Below are positions 29,039-39,437 of a DNA stretch of 64,000 bases, one piece after another. Position numbers and translations under genes: made by a program. How positions within the stretch are numbered: position 1 is the stretch's first letter; every line of letters begins with the position of its first letter. Under the pieces are notes generated by a model, which was given only the letters and a program-made list of their open reading frames with translations, did no database searches and was not told the DNA's origin. The DNA comes from JBQQPY01 sp052258065 (GTDB taxonomy: Bacteria > Pseudomonadota > Gammaproteobacteria > Enterobacterales > Enterobacteriaceae): NCBI GenBank assembly GCA_052258065.1, contig JBQQPY010000002.1, positions 620,001-684,000 on the forward strand. The letters run 5' to 3'.

Positions 29039-30050
29039 GATTCTGCCTATTCCAAGCAAAATGCAAGAATCCTGCAATGTAAATTAATATTTTTGGTTAT
29101 CATGTTTAACCTCTGCCTTTTTAAAGAAAAACAGCTTTGCCACGCCCGCACGCCCAGTTTCGTAAAACATACTAGATTTAATGTTTACTATGCTCATGCA
29201 GCAAGCGCGCCTAACCCTACCGCTTGCTCATCTAAGCATTGCGCACGCCTTGCGTACTCTTACAGACATAGAGCTATTCATATTTTAAATCGCTAAAGAT
29301 TGAGCTACACTAGAAATCAAAATTTACTAGGAGACGCCCGCATGGCTCACAATTTTATTGCAGTTTAACCCAGTTTGTCTTTGCTAGCATTTTTCAAACT
29401 GTATAGGAATGAAATACAGAGCCGTAATACATTGCTTAAGCTACGCTAGCCAACGAGTTGTATCTGCCTTATTTACTACGGGTTTTAGCTCCCACAGTCC
29501 GTCTATCGCAGTGCTATCGTTGCTATAATAAAAGCCCATTGAGCACTAATACCATATTTATGGTACATACTTTCCGTTAACGATGCGGTTCCTTGCAATC
29601 TATCTTTATAACTCAATGTAAAATTATCTTTCAGCTTTACAGTTGTGGCACGAACTGGATGTCAGCCACAATACAGCCCAGACGCTTCAGCATAAGATTC
29701 TATAAGTCATGCTCGAATATAAATAAAGTAAAAGGCTTTCTAGGCGTATCAAAATCGATAATGCTTACCTGGATAGTAAATGCTCGGAAAACACAGGCAC
29801 GGCACAGCTCATAAGTTCCGCTTCCCACCCTCTCATTACTAATAAACGGGAAAAGCCTTTACTGACCCAGTGACGCCGAATGAGAAGTTTAACCCGATTT
29901 GAACTAACACGGTTTGCAACATTATCGCTTATAAATTTTAGTCATCTTGTTATCAATATATTAGCGTATTTCAAGGTGCTCAACGACGCTTATTAATTAT
30001 CCTTAAGAAGACACGTCATCGACGGTGGTAGTGCTAGTGGGAAAAATCGT
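29039..30050. other. Decayed region downstream of hda
   Basis: No gene supported. Open stretches at 29093-29296 and 29593-29814 show no clear family. GVSKSIMLTWI near 29740-29780 looks like a transposase helix-turn-helix, but the rest cannot be matched to a family. Confidence 0.35.
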
Positions 30051-30740
30051 GAAGACGCACACTAAAGAAACTAACAAAACTGTGAATGAATCACAGCCGG
30101 TTTTTATCGCAAGTAGTCAATAGCGAATTTGTAGCGGCTATAGAGAATGTGTTAAATGTGTATCCTCGGCACTATAACCCGATATATCTAGTGATTTACA
30201 TGCAACAGATACCTCGTCAATTGATTAAATATACACGCGTATTGCTGTCATACAAGGCTAGAAAGCCTGCTCGGGAAGACTATGAATACAAAGGGCCAGG
30301 GTATGGGAATGTCTTCATGGCCACTGAGGCATTGGCAGGTCGTCGGCTAACTAGAGTGACTGAGTACAGAAACAGGATCGATTCTCTTACTTTCTTAAAG
30401 ATATCTCAACACAATATCTTTAAGCACACCGACTGATGCTGATCATAGACGATCTCAATATTTAAAACCCAGCTTCACCGTACTCAGCTTTCTTGGCTAC
30501 TCAGACAAGACCTTATAAAATCGTTTTAAATGCATGCATAAAGCCAAACATGGCATTTAGGTAAACATGACAGAAATCGCACTCAATATGCTAATCAGCC
30601 AGTGCCTAAATCGTCATATTGACAAGATTTAAGTATTGCGAAGTAGAGTCTCCGCTCGAGAGGCGCAACACGAAAAGATAAACGTCAAGCTCTAATCCTT
30701 GTATTAAGATCCGTCATTTAATATATGATCTGACATGAAG
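30050..30740 (+). mobile_element. IS630-family fossil (type a), middle to C-terminus
   Basis: Longest surviving transposase ORF of the window at 30086-30436 (116 codons): NSEFVAAIENVLNVYPRHYN, then YMQQIPRQLIKYTRVLL (normally CMDEAPRQLIRETRVPL, so the first catalytic Asp and Glu are gone) and FMATEALAGRRLTRVTEYR. The following part, carrying the MDN-type Asp, continues in other frames to about 30740. Confidence 0.7.
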
Positions 30741-30786
30741 AGAATAAGGCGCCATAGCTGACGCTTGAAGGTTTCCCGCTGTGCCT

Positions 30787-31075
30787 TGCCCTGAGGAATA
30801 CCTGCGTGCCGGTGTATAAAGAGGATCCAGTCATCTCGCTACAAGTGATGAATAAAGTGTCGGAACGTCTCGGCAATACCATGCTGATGAAACGTGAAGA
30901 CGGTCAGCCGGTGCATAGCTTGCAATTAGTAGAAGAACGCTAGTAATCAAGTTGCTGCAGCAGAATATCCATCTAGAGTGCATTTTGTGCCGGTGAGCGG
31001 CGACAGTCTAGCGGTGGTGTGCGGTGCCAATAAACATTTTATTCAGCTTGCCCGCTCGGATCAGGTTAAGACTTT
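30787..31075 (+). pseudogene. ilvA: ilvA (threonine dehydratase) remnant
   Basis: EEYLRAGVYK, then VMNKVSERLGNTMLMKREDG and QPVHSLQL match the N-terminal part of biosynthetic threonine deaminase (KLSSRLDNVILVKREDRQPV). After a deletion LLQQNIHLECI and a GGG-like motif region (VSGDSLAVV) follow. The PLP lysine region is degraded and the rest is missing. Isoleucine synthesis from threonine is lost by this route. It is wedged between two IS630-type fossils. Confidence 0.7.
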
Positions 31076-31139
31076 ATGGTAAATTAGTTCATGCACCCAA
31101 ACCTGTCAGTTACCTAAGCATGCTAGGAAAGATATCGCG

Positions 31140-31310
31140 CAATTCAGTCGCCGTTTGGCAGAAACAACTCGACAAGGTAAAGACCAAGATCGATTGGTGT
31201 TTGACTACTGATAATGCTCGTAATTGATATTTCATTACTGATAACGCTGGCATCAAGCTAAAGCGTCTTTATCCATTATTTAACACGTAATGTAATACTG
31301 GCATTATCAT
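31140..31310 (+). mobile_element. IS630-family fossil (type a), C-terminal end
   Basis: VKTKIDWCLTTDNARN and IKLKRLYPLF are readable, equal to the usual INAKIDWRFTTDDARIKLKR end of this transposase. It is separated from the main copy at 30050-30740 by the ilvA remnant. Confidence 0.6.
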
Positions 31311-32090
31311 CAGCTATAATGTATCTTGCATACAATAATGAGCATTGCAGAATACTTTGGCACACCCTAATCGACCACTGATAAGATAGCCCTAATCCAC
31401 AACGGATGATGTTACAAATCGTGAGAACTCAACGCGGGTGAAGTTTCTGACTCGCCGAAAATAAAGCTGCAAAGTGCGCGCTTATTTATTAGTAACGACG
31501 GCAGTTATAAAAAGGAACTTATGAGTTTCGCCGTGCGCGCTTTCCGTAGTATTCATGTGCGGGTAAGTCTCATCGATTTTGATACGCCCAGGGTACCTCT
31601 TACCCTAGCTGCATTCGAGCATGCCCTGTAAGAATTTTATTCTTAAATTTCCAGGCCGTGCTTTAGCTAACGCCTAAATCTCGCAACAGCTGTAACGCTA
31701 TGAAGCCATTTCACGCTGAGTTAAAAGATAAATTACAGGGAATCCGCATCATTAATAGTAGGTAAATTTCAAGCCATAAGAGTATCTCCCAACAAATTTT
31801 CTATTGCTAGCGTAGCTCAATGTTGAGCTATTTAAAGTGCGTAGTTAGATAATCTGATATGGTCATACCGGTAAAGTTTATTGATGCTTGAGTCATCCGA
31901 CACTGGGCCTAAAACTTTCATCGATTTTGATGCGTTTTCATTTTTAACTGTAATTCTACACCTAAAATGAGAGCCGATCTTCAGGTAAGCAACATAGCAT
32001 CTCTGAACTAGCCGCTTCTAAATAGCAAAAACGTGATTGCATTTAGGATCATAGCCAGATTCGCTATCTCTTAAAGACGACACTGTTATC
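31311..32090. other. Decayed region with unassigned coding-like trace
   Basis: At 31460-31625 a plus-strand stretch MSFAVRAFRSIHVRVSLIDF followed by TPRVPLTLAAFEHAL is open and has coding-like composition, but I do not recognise it. The rest holds only stops and short A/T-rich runs; 31990-32060 resembles an IS481-type N-terminal trace. Confidence 0.3.
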
Positions 32091-32094
32091 CGGT

Positions 32095-32400
32095 CAGAAA
32101 GCACTGTGCTTTTCTCTGCGGAAGGCTTTTTCTTCCACTGGACAATCTGTTGGCAGTCGCACCCGAATTCTTGAACCTTGCCTTATCTCGATCTATCCTA
32201 AATCGCTATTTTCTCAAGTACGGGTTGGGGCATTTGCGTGATAGGAAGGAGAAAGCATTAAAACTAAAGCCGAAAGCGTTTAAAATCTATGAGTTTGGTT
32301 ACCGGAAGAATGCTGATCTAAATATTCTGCACAAATGCTAAATGAAATCTCACCATGTTATCTTTTGATGGATACAGATCCAGCGACTTAACAAGTGTTA
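32095..32400 (+). mobile_element. IS481-family fossil, DNA-binding to core part
   Basis: LSRSILNRYFLKYGLGHLRD followed by a Lys-rich linker, KAFKIYEFGY and a degraded HVDVKYLP region (32150-32341), typical of the IS481 family. Confidence 0.7.
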
Positions 32401-32439
32401 TCTGTATTATATTTTGGAAAGTATTATTGTCTCTTTTTG

Positions 32440-32650
32440 AAAATTTAGCTTTAATTTTATATAATTATTTAATATACTACAGTGAATTGCATGCCGCTTC
32501 AGGCAATTCCTGATTATAGAGGCAGAATATTAATTCAGTGTGATCTAAAGCTCTTCACTAAAAGTGAATAGTGGATTTACAGCACATCTTCTATAGCGTC
32601 CATTAAATCGCTCTACTATATTTTTTTAAAAAGAAATTATATTAGCGTGC
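32440..32650 (-). mobile_element. IS481-family fossil, C-terminal end
   Basis: A minus-strand counterpart of 27190-27310 (CATCTTCTATAGCGTCCATT matches that copy). It converges on the plus-strand piece at 32095-32400. Confidence 0.5.
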
Positions 32651-32772
32651 GGCATATGATACTAACAGCCGTTCCCAAAGAGGTGGCCGGCCTCCTCGCT
32701 AGAAGATAAAGCCTCTAGCGTGACAGGAGACTCTTTAAGGCAGTTGACAGCCCGGGCGCAGCGGATGGTGCT

Positions 32773-33522
32773 TCACGCTTCCCGGCGAGTATGCAGCATA
32801 TAATTTACATCTACGTTACTGCCTAAATAGAAACGATCACGCAGCGGATTATAATGCAAACCGATAATATGCTGCTCACGCAGCCGGGTTTCGTCTACCC
32901 AACTTAGTAGCTCAGCGGGTTTTATGAATTTATTGACATTATGTGTGCCCCGCGGCACCATGCACAGTACGTATTCAGCACCGACGATCGCCATTAGCCA
33001 TGCCTTTAAATTACGATTTAGCGTAGAAAAAAACACTTCGCTCTCCGGTTTCGCCAACCGAGCGCAGGCCCGGACAATAGACGCCGGATTCGGCACATGC
33101 TCTAGCATTTCCATACAAGTTACCACATCGTAAGCGCCGGGATTTGATTCGGCGTGCGCCTCAACGGTCTCCTGGCGATAATCCAAAGCCAGGCGGCTTT
33201 CTAGCGCGTGTAGACGGGCGATTTCCAGCGATTCTGCACCCATATCTAGCCCAGTCACTTTCGCTCCTTCGCGCGCCATGCTTTCCGCCAGGATACCACC
33301 CCCGCAGCCTACGTCCAGCACATCTTTTCCAAACAGCCCGTTAGCACGTTCGAGAATATAATCCAATCGCAGCGGATTGATGCAGTGCAGCAGTTTAAAT
33401 TCACCTTCAAGATCCCACCAGTGGGCAGCGACGCCATTGAATTTAGCGATTTCGCGCAGATCGACGTTTTTCTGACAGGACGGAGCGCTAGAGTTTGATT
33501 TATTACTTACTTCAGGGATCAT
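32773..33522 (-). CDS. ubiG: Ubiquinone O-methyltransferase
   Basis: SAM-dependent enzyme performing both O-methylations of ubiquinone synthesis. It is 249 residues (E. coli 240), with an N-terminus a few residues longer. The SAM-binding motif I is DVGCGGGILAESMAREGA, followed by GLDMGAESLEIARLHALES, the TCMEMLEHVPNP motif and FFSTLNRNLKAWL. AAGGAG precedes the ATG at 33522. It is divergent from gyrA, as in E. coli, with about 240 bases shared between the two promoters. The frame is intact and, with ubiX, it indicates retained ubiquinone synthesis. Confidence 0.96.
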   Translation of the reverse strand: MIPEVSNKSNSSAPSCQKNVDLREIAKFNGVAAHWWDLEGEFKLLHCINPLRLDYILERANGLFGKDVLDVGCGGGILAESMAREGAKVTGLDMGAESLEIARLHALESRLALDYRQETVEAHAESNPGAYDVVTCMEMLEHVPNPASIVRACARLAKPESEVFFSTLNRNLKAWLMAIVGAEYVLCMVPRGTHNVNKFIKPAELLSWVDETRLREQHIIGLHYNPLRDRFYLGSNVDVNYMLHTRREA

Positions 33523-33765
33523 ATAAAAGCTCCTTATACATTCTATCGACTAAGTGTACGCGAAATCGGGCCTTCCGGCAGCCCGTTACCCGAAAAGTCT
33601 TCGTTAGCGGCGCATGGAGATAGTTGTCGGGCACTAGTAGGGATATCAGATGATTCCGGTACGCTTTTCAAGCGGTAACTGTGCCCTTTCACACAAAAAA
33701 GATGGTACACTTTGACACCTTTAAATCCGGGCATCAGCTTAATTTATTAGATGGATAGCGGCTTT

Positions 33766-36303
33766 ATGATCGACCTTGCTAGAGAAATTACACCGGTCAA
33801 TATCGAAGAAGAAATGAAACGTTCTTATCTGGATTATGCCATGTCTGTCATCGTCGGACGTGCGTTGCCAGATGTACGGGACGGACTCAAACCCGTACAC
33901 CGTCGCGTGCTGTTCGCGATGAGCGTGCTCAGTAATGACTGGAATAAACCTTATAAAAAATCGGCGCGCGTCGTCGGTGATGTCATCGGTAAATATCACC
34001 CCCATGGGGATACCGCTGTCTACGACACTATCGTACGTATGGCACAGCCTTTCTCACTGCGTTACATGCTGGTTGATGGCCAAGGTAACTTCGGCTCCGT
34101 TGACGGAGACTCCGCTGCAGCGATGCGTTATACCGAAGTGCGCATGGCAAAAATCGCCCACGAATTATTAGCGGATCTGGAAAAAGAAACCGTTGATTAC
34201 GTATCAAACTATGACGGTACAGAGCAAATTCCCGATGTCATGCCAACTAGGCTCCCCAACCTTCTGGTCAACGGCTCTTCCGGCATCGCAGTGGGAATGG
34301 CCACCAACATTCCGCCGCATAATCTCGCGGAAGTTATCGATGGCTGCCTGGCTTACATCGAAGATAACAATATCAGTGTTAAAGGCCTGATGAAGCATAT
34401 CCCCGGCCCTGATTTTCCTACCGCCGCTATTATCAATGGCCGGCGCGGCATTGAAGAGGCTTACCGCAGCGGACGGGGCAAAATCTATATCCGCGCGCGC
34501 GCCGAGGTGAAAACGGACAGGAAGACCGGCCGCGAAACTATCATCGTGCATGAAATTCCCTATCAGGTAAATAAAGCGCGCCTGATTGAGAAAATCGCTG
34601 AGTTAGTAAAAGAAAAACGCGTCGAGGGCATCAGCAGCCTGCGGGATGAATCCGACAAAGACGGCATGCGCATCGCCATTGAAATTAAACGCGACGCGGT
34701 AGGCGGAGTGGTTCTTAACAATCTGTATTCCCTGACCCAGATGCAGGTGTCGTTCGGTATCAATATGGTGGCGCTGCATCAGGGGCAGCCGAAGATCTTG
34801 CCGTTGAAGGATATTTTATCTGCTTTTGTGCATCATCGACGAGAAGTGGTAACCCGCCGCACTATTTTTGAGTTGCGTAAAGCCCGAGAGCGGGCTCATA
34901 TTCTCGAAGCGCTGGCGCTGGCACTGGTGAACATCGACCCTATTATCGCGCTAATTCGCCAGGCGCCAAGCCCGCTGAATGCGAAGGTTGCCCTGATGGC
35001 GCGCTCATGGACGCTAGGCACCGTCTCTGCCATGCTAGAGCGCACCGGCGATGATACCGCGCGGTCCGAGTCACTGGAGCTACCGTATAACATTCACAAC
35101 GATCAATATTCTCTGACCGAGCAGCAGGCCCAAGCGATTTTAGATCTACGGCTGCAAAAATTAACTAGTCTAGAACATCAAACGCTGCTAGATGAATACA
35201 AGGCGCTGTTGACTCAGATAACTGAACTTATCCGCATCCTTCAGAATCCAGACAGCCTGACAGAGGTGATTCGTAAAGAGCTTGTCGCCATCAAAGAGCA
35301 GTATATCGATCTACGCCGTACCGAGATCACCATCAACACTTCGGATATCAATATCGAAGATCTGATTAATCAGGAAGATGTAGTTGTGACCCTTTCCTAT
35401 CAGGGCTATGTCAAGTACCGGCCCCTGACGGACTATGAAGCACAGCGACGCGGTGGTAAAGGCAAGTCAGTGGCCAACATTAAGGAAGAGGACTTTATCG
35501 ACCGCCTTCTTGTAGCAAATAGCCACGACACTATTTTACTTTTTTCTAGCCGGGGACGAATATATTGGAAAAAGGTCTATCAGTTGCCGGAAGCCAGCCG
35601 TGGAGCACGCGGCCGACCGATAATCAACCTCTTGCCGCTGGAATTCAATGAACGTATCACCGCTATTTTGCCAGTGCGTGAATATGAAGAAGGACGTCAC
35701 ATCTTTATGGCAACCGCCAGCGGCACCGTGAAGAAAACATCTCTCATTGAATTTAGCCGGCCGCGCAGCGCCGGGATGATCGCCGTTAATCTTAAGGATC
35801 GCGATGAGCTGATAGGCGTGGATTTGACCGACGGCAGTAACGAAGTTATGCTGTTTTCCGCCCATGGGAAAGTAGTGCGTTTCCCTGAAAATCAAGTACG
35901 CAGCATGGGGCGAACCGCGATCGGCGTCCGAGGAATCAATCTGGCGAAAGACGACCGGGTAGTGTCTCTCATCGTGCCGCGCGGCGATAAGGCAATATTA
36001 ACGGTTACGCAGCACGGCTATGGCAAACGTACTGCCCAGACGGAATATCCGACTAAGTCTCGCACAACCCAAGGGGTTATCTCCATTAAGGTTAGCGAAC
36101 GCAACGGCAAAGTGGTGGGGGCTGTGCAGGTTGATGAATACGACCAGATTATGATAATCACAGACGCCGGCACGCTAGTGCGCACGCGTGTTTCCGAAGT
36201 GAGCATCGTTGGGCGCAACACCCAGGGCGTAACGCTTATCCGTACCGCAAAAGATGAACACGTGATGGGGCTGCAGCGCGTTGCCGAGCCGTCGGACGCT
36301 TGA
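33766..36303 (+). CDS. gyrA: DNA gyrase subunit A
   Basis: Breakage-reunion subunit of gyrase, introducing negative supercoils. The ATG at 33766 (MIDLAREITPVNIEEEMK) is chosen over 33751 because it aligns exactly with the E. coli start. The catalytic Tyr is in AAAMRYTEVRMA (about 122), the winged-helix and tower domains follow, and the GyrA box QRRGGKG and beta-pinwheel repeats (CTD) are present. It is 845 residues against 875: the acidic C-terminal tail (EEDLDTIDG... in E. coli) is missing, the protein ending RVAEPSDA. The quinolone-determining region reads HPHGDTAVYDT, i.e. Thr at position 83 where E. coli has Ser. Confidence 0.96.
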   Translation: MIDLAREITPVNIEEEMKRSYLDYAMSVIVGRALPDVRDGLKPVHRRVLFAMSVLSNDWNKPYKKSARVVGDVIGKYHPHGDTAVYDTIVRMAQPFSLRYMLVDGQGNFGSVDGDSAAAMRYTEVRMAKIAHELLADLEKETVDYVSNYDGTEQIPDVMPTRLPNLLVNGSSGIAVGMATNIPPHNLAEVIDGCLAYIEDNNISVKGLMKHIPGPDFPTAAIINGRRGIEEAYRSGRGKIYIRARAEVKTDRKTGRETIIVHEIPYQVNKARLIEKIAELVKEKRVEGISSLRDESDKDGMRIAIEIKRDAVGGVVLNNLYSLTQMQVSFGINMVALHQGQPKILPLKDILSAFVHHRREVVTRRTIFELRKARERAHILEALALALVNIDPIIALIRQAPSPLNAKVALMARSWTLGTVSAMLERTGDDTARSESLELPYNIHNDQYSLTEQQAQAILDLRLQKLTSLEHQTLLDEYKALLTQITELIRILQNPDSLTEVIRKELVAIKEQYIDLRRTEITINTSDINIEDLINQEDVVVTLSYQGYVKYRPLTDYEAQRRGGKGKSVANIKEEDFIDRLLVANSHDTILLFSSRGRIYWKKVYQLPEASRGARGRPIINLLPLEFNERITAILPVREYEEGRHIFMATASGTVKKTSLIEFSRPRSAGMIAVNLKDRDELIGVDLTDGSNEVMLFSAHGKVVRFPENQVRSMGRTAIGVRGINLAKDDRVVSLIVPRGDKAILTVTQHGYGKRTAQTEYPTKSRTTQGVISIKVSERNGKVVGAVQVDEYDQIMIITDAGTLVRTRVSEVSIVGRNTQGVTLIRTAKDEHVMGLQRVAEPSDA

Positions 36304-36480
36304 GGGCGCTGGATTCGGGTGACAATCGCGCATGCCGCGCCTGAAGAGAAGCTTATGAATGTGAATAAGAGTGTCAGCCGTGACAATCATGTTAACCGTG
36401 ACCGCGATTAACATCCCCATCCTCTGATACGCCGGCACCTAAGAGCAAGAAACAAGAGCCAGCGCGCTTATCCTAGAACA
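36304..36480. other. Spacer after gyrA, decayed gyrA tail
   Basis: Directly after the gyrA stop, other frames give ALDSGD and IAHAAPEE, which could be the shifted remains of the acidic C-terminal tail. Nothing else is recognised. Confidence 0.35.
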
Positions 36481-37330
36481 CTGTTATCTATTCCGCTTAA
36501 CATCCTACTGCAAAAATTGCAGAAATCTTTATTGAACATCAATTAAATAGCTTGAGCGATCAGATTCTATAGCGAATCAACAGATCTTGTTGCAGCTTTT
36601 CTGAGCACTGATTTCCGCTTAGAAAACTTCATTTTGATAGAATCAAAATCTGGTGAATAAGAAAAAAATTATATCTTTCAATAGCTTTTCGTACACCATC
36701 AACTTTACGAATAGTCGAATTATCTATTATCATAAGGCTCCCTGCTACAAGCTTAGGAACAAGCACTTCTTTTACATGAGCAAGAAAAGCATGCTTGTTT
36801 ATTAATTCATCAAGTAGCATAATTACACTTAATCCAGACAGATATATGGTAGCCGTGAGTATCTTTGTTTCTTAGTCAGTGTATTGGACATTAATCAGCC
36901 TGGCACGGATAACCTCGTCTTCCGCGGCTCTTTGACCGACTCATCTTTTCATTGTTACCGTTTCATCAATGATGATAAGCTTCTCTTGCAAAAGCTGATA
37001 TTAAGCATAATTTCACGCGTAAATTCTATTGTCGTCACGCGCCCTATTCAGTAGCATCTAAAGTCTTTTTTAATCCTTATTGCATGACCTTGAAAGAAAG
37101 CAAGAGAATGATAATTCTTCTTTGAATATACAAAGTATTTTTAAAGAAGCATATATTTCAGACAAAGCCTGATCGCAAGACTCATCAATAAGCTTCAGGA
37201 TAAAATTAAAAGAGCTATTACTTCCGGTCTCACGGAATTGTTTACTCCAACGAGCTTCAGTAGAATAGCCTATTCTACATCTATCCGCCGCTGCACGTAC
37301 AGAACTAACCACCTCAATCAATCAGATTAT
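36480..37330 (-). mobile_element. IS630-family fossil (type b), near full length
   Basis: Minus strand, from N to C: AAADRCRIGYSTEARWSKQF (helix-turn-helix, 37070-37321), KLIDESCDQALSEIYASLK, then HVKEVLVPKLVAGSLMIIDN and STIRKVDGVRKAIE (36629-36820, catalytic Asp region), and RKAATRSVDSLWN-IAQAI (36510-36600). The sequence between 36820 and 37070 is out of frame. This is the most complete copy of this family. Confidence 0.7.
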
Positions 37331-37379
37331 TCACAAGCCTAAGTGATCACGCTAAGAATATGCTATTGAGGTTTCAGAA

Positions 37380-37575
37380 AAAAATTAACCATAAATATAG
37401 ATAAATAACTATTTTAAATATATAGATAGTTAGACTATGTTGGTGAACTTAGAACTTGAGACCTTAAATCTAATGAGTTTTGTCATATTTTTGATCCTTT
37501 TACTTGGCTTGAGAGTTTTCTGCGTTAAGCCATAACAATTCTAATTTTTAGAAAGGGTAATAGTAATTAATTACA
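37380..37575 (+). repeat. AT-rich repeat family A
   Basis: A forward copy with TATATAGATAGTTAGACT, GAACTTGAGACCTTAAATCT and TTTACTTGGCTTGAGAG. Confidence 0.6.
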
Positions 37576-37619
37576 CCTAACTGTATTCTTTACGAAATTA
37601 ATATTAAGATACAGTGTAA

Positions 37620-38450
37620 ATAGACAATTTTTACGTGGATAACTATTCTGCTAGAAAACATCAAAACAGGATAATAAGTACTTAATATGCAATTCATAGC
37701 CAAGATACGCCTCGTTACCTGATTAAACTTGGGTATCGGTTTAACTAATGTTATGACTTAAAATCACTGATACCGCACTTCTTAGTAATTGCGTATGGCT
37801 GAACAGACCCACTAAGTTATTCTGGATCGCATCTTTTCTCTATTATCTGATATTCAGCTAGAGAAGTTCAGCGAAGTCTGCAGTGTACTTGAAGCTCAGC
37901 AAATAGCACTGCTTATAATGTTATATCAGCATTGACATCAGCAGCAAAAGATCCGGACAGTTGCAATTGCGACTAGATTAACGGATTTAACAACTATCCC
38001 GGTCTACTAGCCAATAAACGATTTATCGCGATTTTAATACTCAAAGCTGGTTTTTTATTAATGCATTCTTTCAGATAAATATGTAAACGTTTAAAAGGAA
38101 AGTTACGGAAGTTTAGGACGGGCTCGCGCTTCTTTCATTATCAGATTCCGTAAGGTAGCATGATTACTTTTTAAATAAACTAGTTATAATTAGAGCAGTC
38201 TGGTTACTCATAATTAAATCTGATTACATACTTAAGCCAGCTAAGCTTCAGTTGCACTTGGAATAGATAATTTTAATATTAATTAATACTCTTATAGAAA
38301 ATGTTAAAAAGGCCATAACGAGCATTTACCATACAATTCGTAGTCAACATGCGCCTCATTACCCGGCTGAATTTGAGCATCGATTTAACTAACGGTATTA
38401 CTTAGGAGCACTGATGCCTCGCCTCTTGATAGCAGAATTAAACCTTTATT
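37620..38450 (+). mobile_element. Two IS1595-like fossils with intervening decayed DNA
   Basis: 37620-37800 and 38250-38450 are plus-strand C-terminal pieces of the IS1595-like family; the second is preceded by repeat B at 38150-38240. 37800-38130 holds no recognised sequence. Confidence 0.55.
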
Positions 38451-38910
38451 CAACAGCTAGTTTAGGAATACATGCGAGGGCATTGCTCACCGAAACATTA
38501 ATGATGCTGTTGTAAACAGAATTGAGGTTAGATACTTACTGCAGTCCCTCAACAACTCTGACCTTACAAATCCCATAAAATAGAGAAAAACCCAACTTGC
38601 TATCGGTTTTTAAGTCAGCTTTTCTTCATATCTGGCATACTGCGTCCTTAAATTACCAAAGAATTACGTATACGATATTTGAGAACGGCATAGAGTATCA
38701 AGTTTCAGGTCATTACCATGAGCAGTTTTTCAATACGCTCCGAATTTTTAGATACAGTCATTGAGTCAAGAAATCAGGACTTTTAAGAAAACAGAAACCC
38801 CTCTTGACTGCCTGACAACAATTAAAATCTTATCTGACAACAATTAAAATGATAAAAGATGATATAAAAACGTACTTAGCTGAAGGCGTGTTGCGCTATA
38901 CCGCAGAATC
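38451..38910. other. Decayed region with a 22-bp duplication
   Basis: No gene seen. CTGACAACAATTAAAAT occurs at 38812-38828 and again at 38834-38850, a 22-base period. Confidence 0.4.
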
Positions 38911-39066
38911 TAGTCGTGACTTATATTTGTTAATAAGAAAAGAATAACACATGTTTATTCTGCTGAGTGATAGTCTGAATTTTTATTTTTTCAGACAATT
39001 TTAACAAAAGAAGATCGCCCTTATTTATGTGAATAGATCAAATATCAAAAATGTAAGTCACGACCG
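38911..39066 (-). mobile_element. MITE-like element, copy 2
   Basis: 156 bases ending in TAGTCGTGACTTATATTTGT and, inverted, CGGTCGTGACTTACATTTTT. It aligns over its whole length to the reverse complement of 27405-27559, including the internal CGCCCTTATTTAT and ATTTATTCTG blocks. The target duplication is less clear here (possibly GAATCT/GCATCT). Confidence 0.75.
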
Positions 39067-39089
39067 TGGCATCTAACGGTCATTCCGCA

Positions 39090-39400
39090 CTTAAATTAAG
39101 AATACATAGAAAGATTGGTGAAAAATTAAAAGTTAATTAGTTATAACCAACTAAAACTGATGACTGATAATGACGTAATCACTATCACTTTTTCTTAAAA
39201 AAGAATCATTACAGCTTGAAGGGAAAAATTCTCAAACCAAGCAAAAACGAAATAAAAAATATGATGAAAAAATAATATTTCAGATATTACGTTCTGAGTT
39301 TAAAAACAGTTTAACTATATATACTTTTGAAAAATAAAGAATTTATTTATTTTTTCTGCTCTTTCGAGAATAAGATAAAAACTCAGGTGCGGCATAACAG
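39090..39400. repeat. Repeat B followed by reverse repeat A
   Basis: 39095-39160 matches repeat B; 39165-39400 is a reverse repeat A copy ending CTCAGGTGCGGC. Confidence 0.5.
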
Positions 39401-39437
39401 TTTAAGAAAATTAAAATCCCGTTTTTGACTATACCGC

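Noticed and set aside
29420..29814. IS1-like transposase remnant.
   Set aside because: A helix-turn-helix-like phrase (GVSKSIMLTWI) exists, but zinc-finger and catalytic motifs of IS1 could not be located.
33751..33765. Upstream ATG (33751) as gyrA start.
   Set aside because: It would add MDSGF before the residues that align with the E. coli start; the ATG at 33766 fits the family better.
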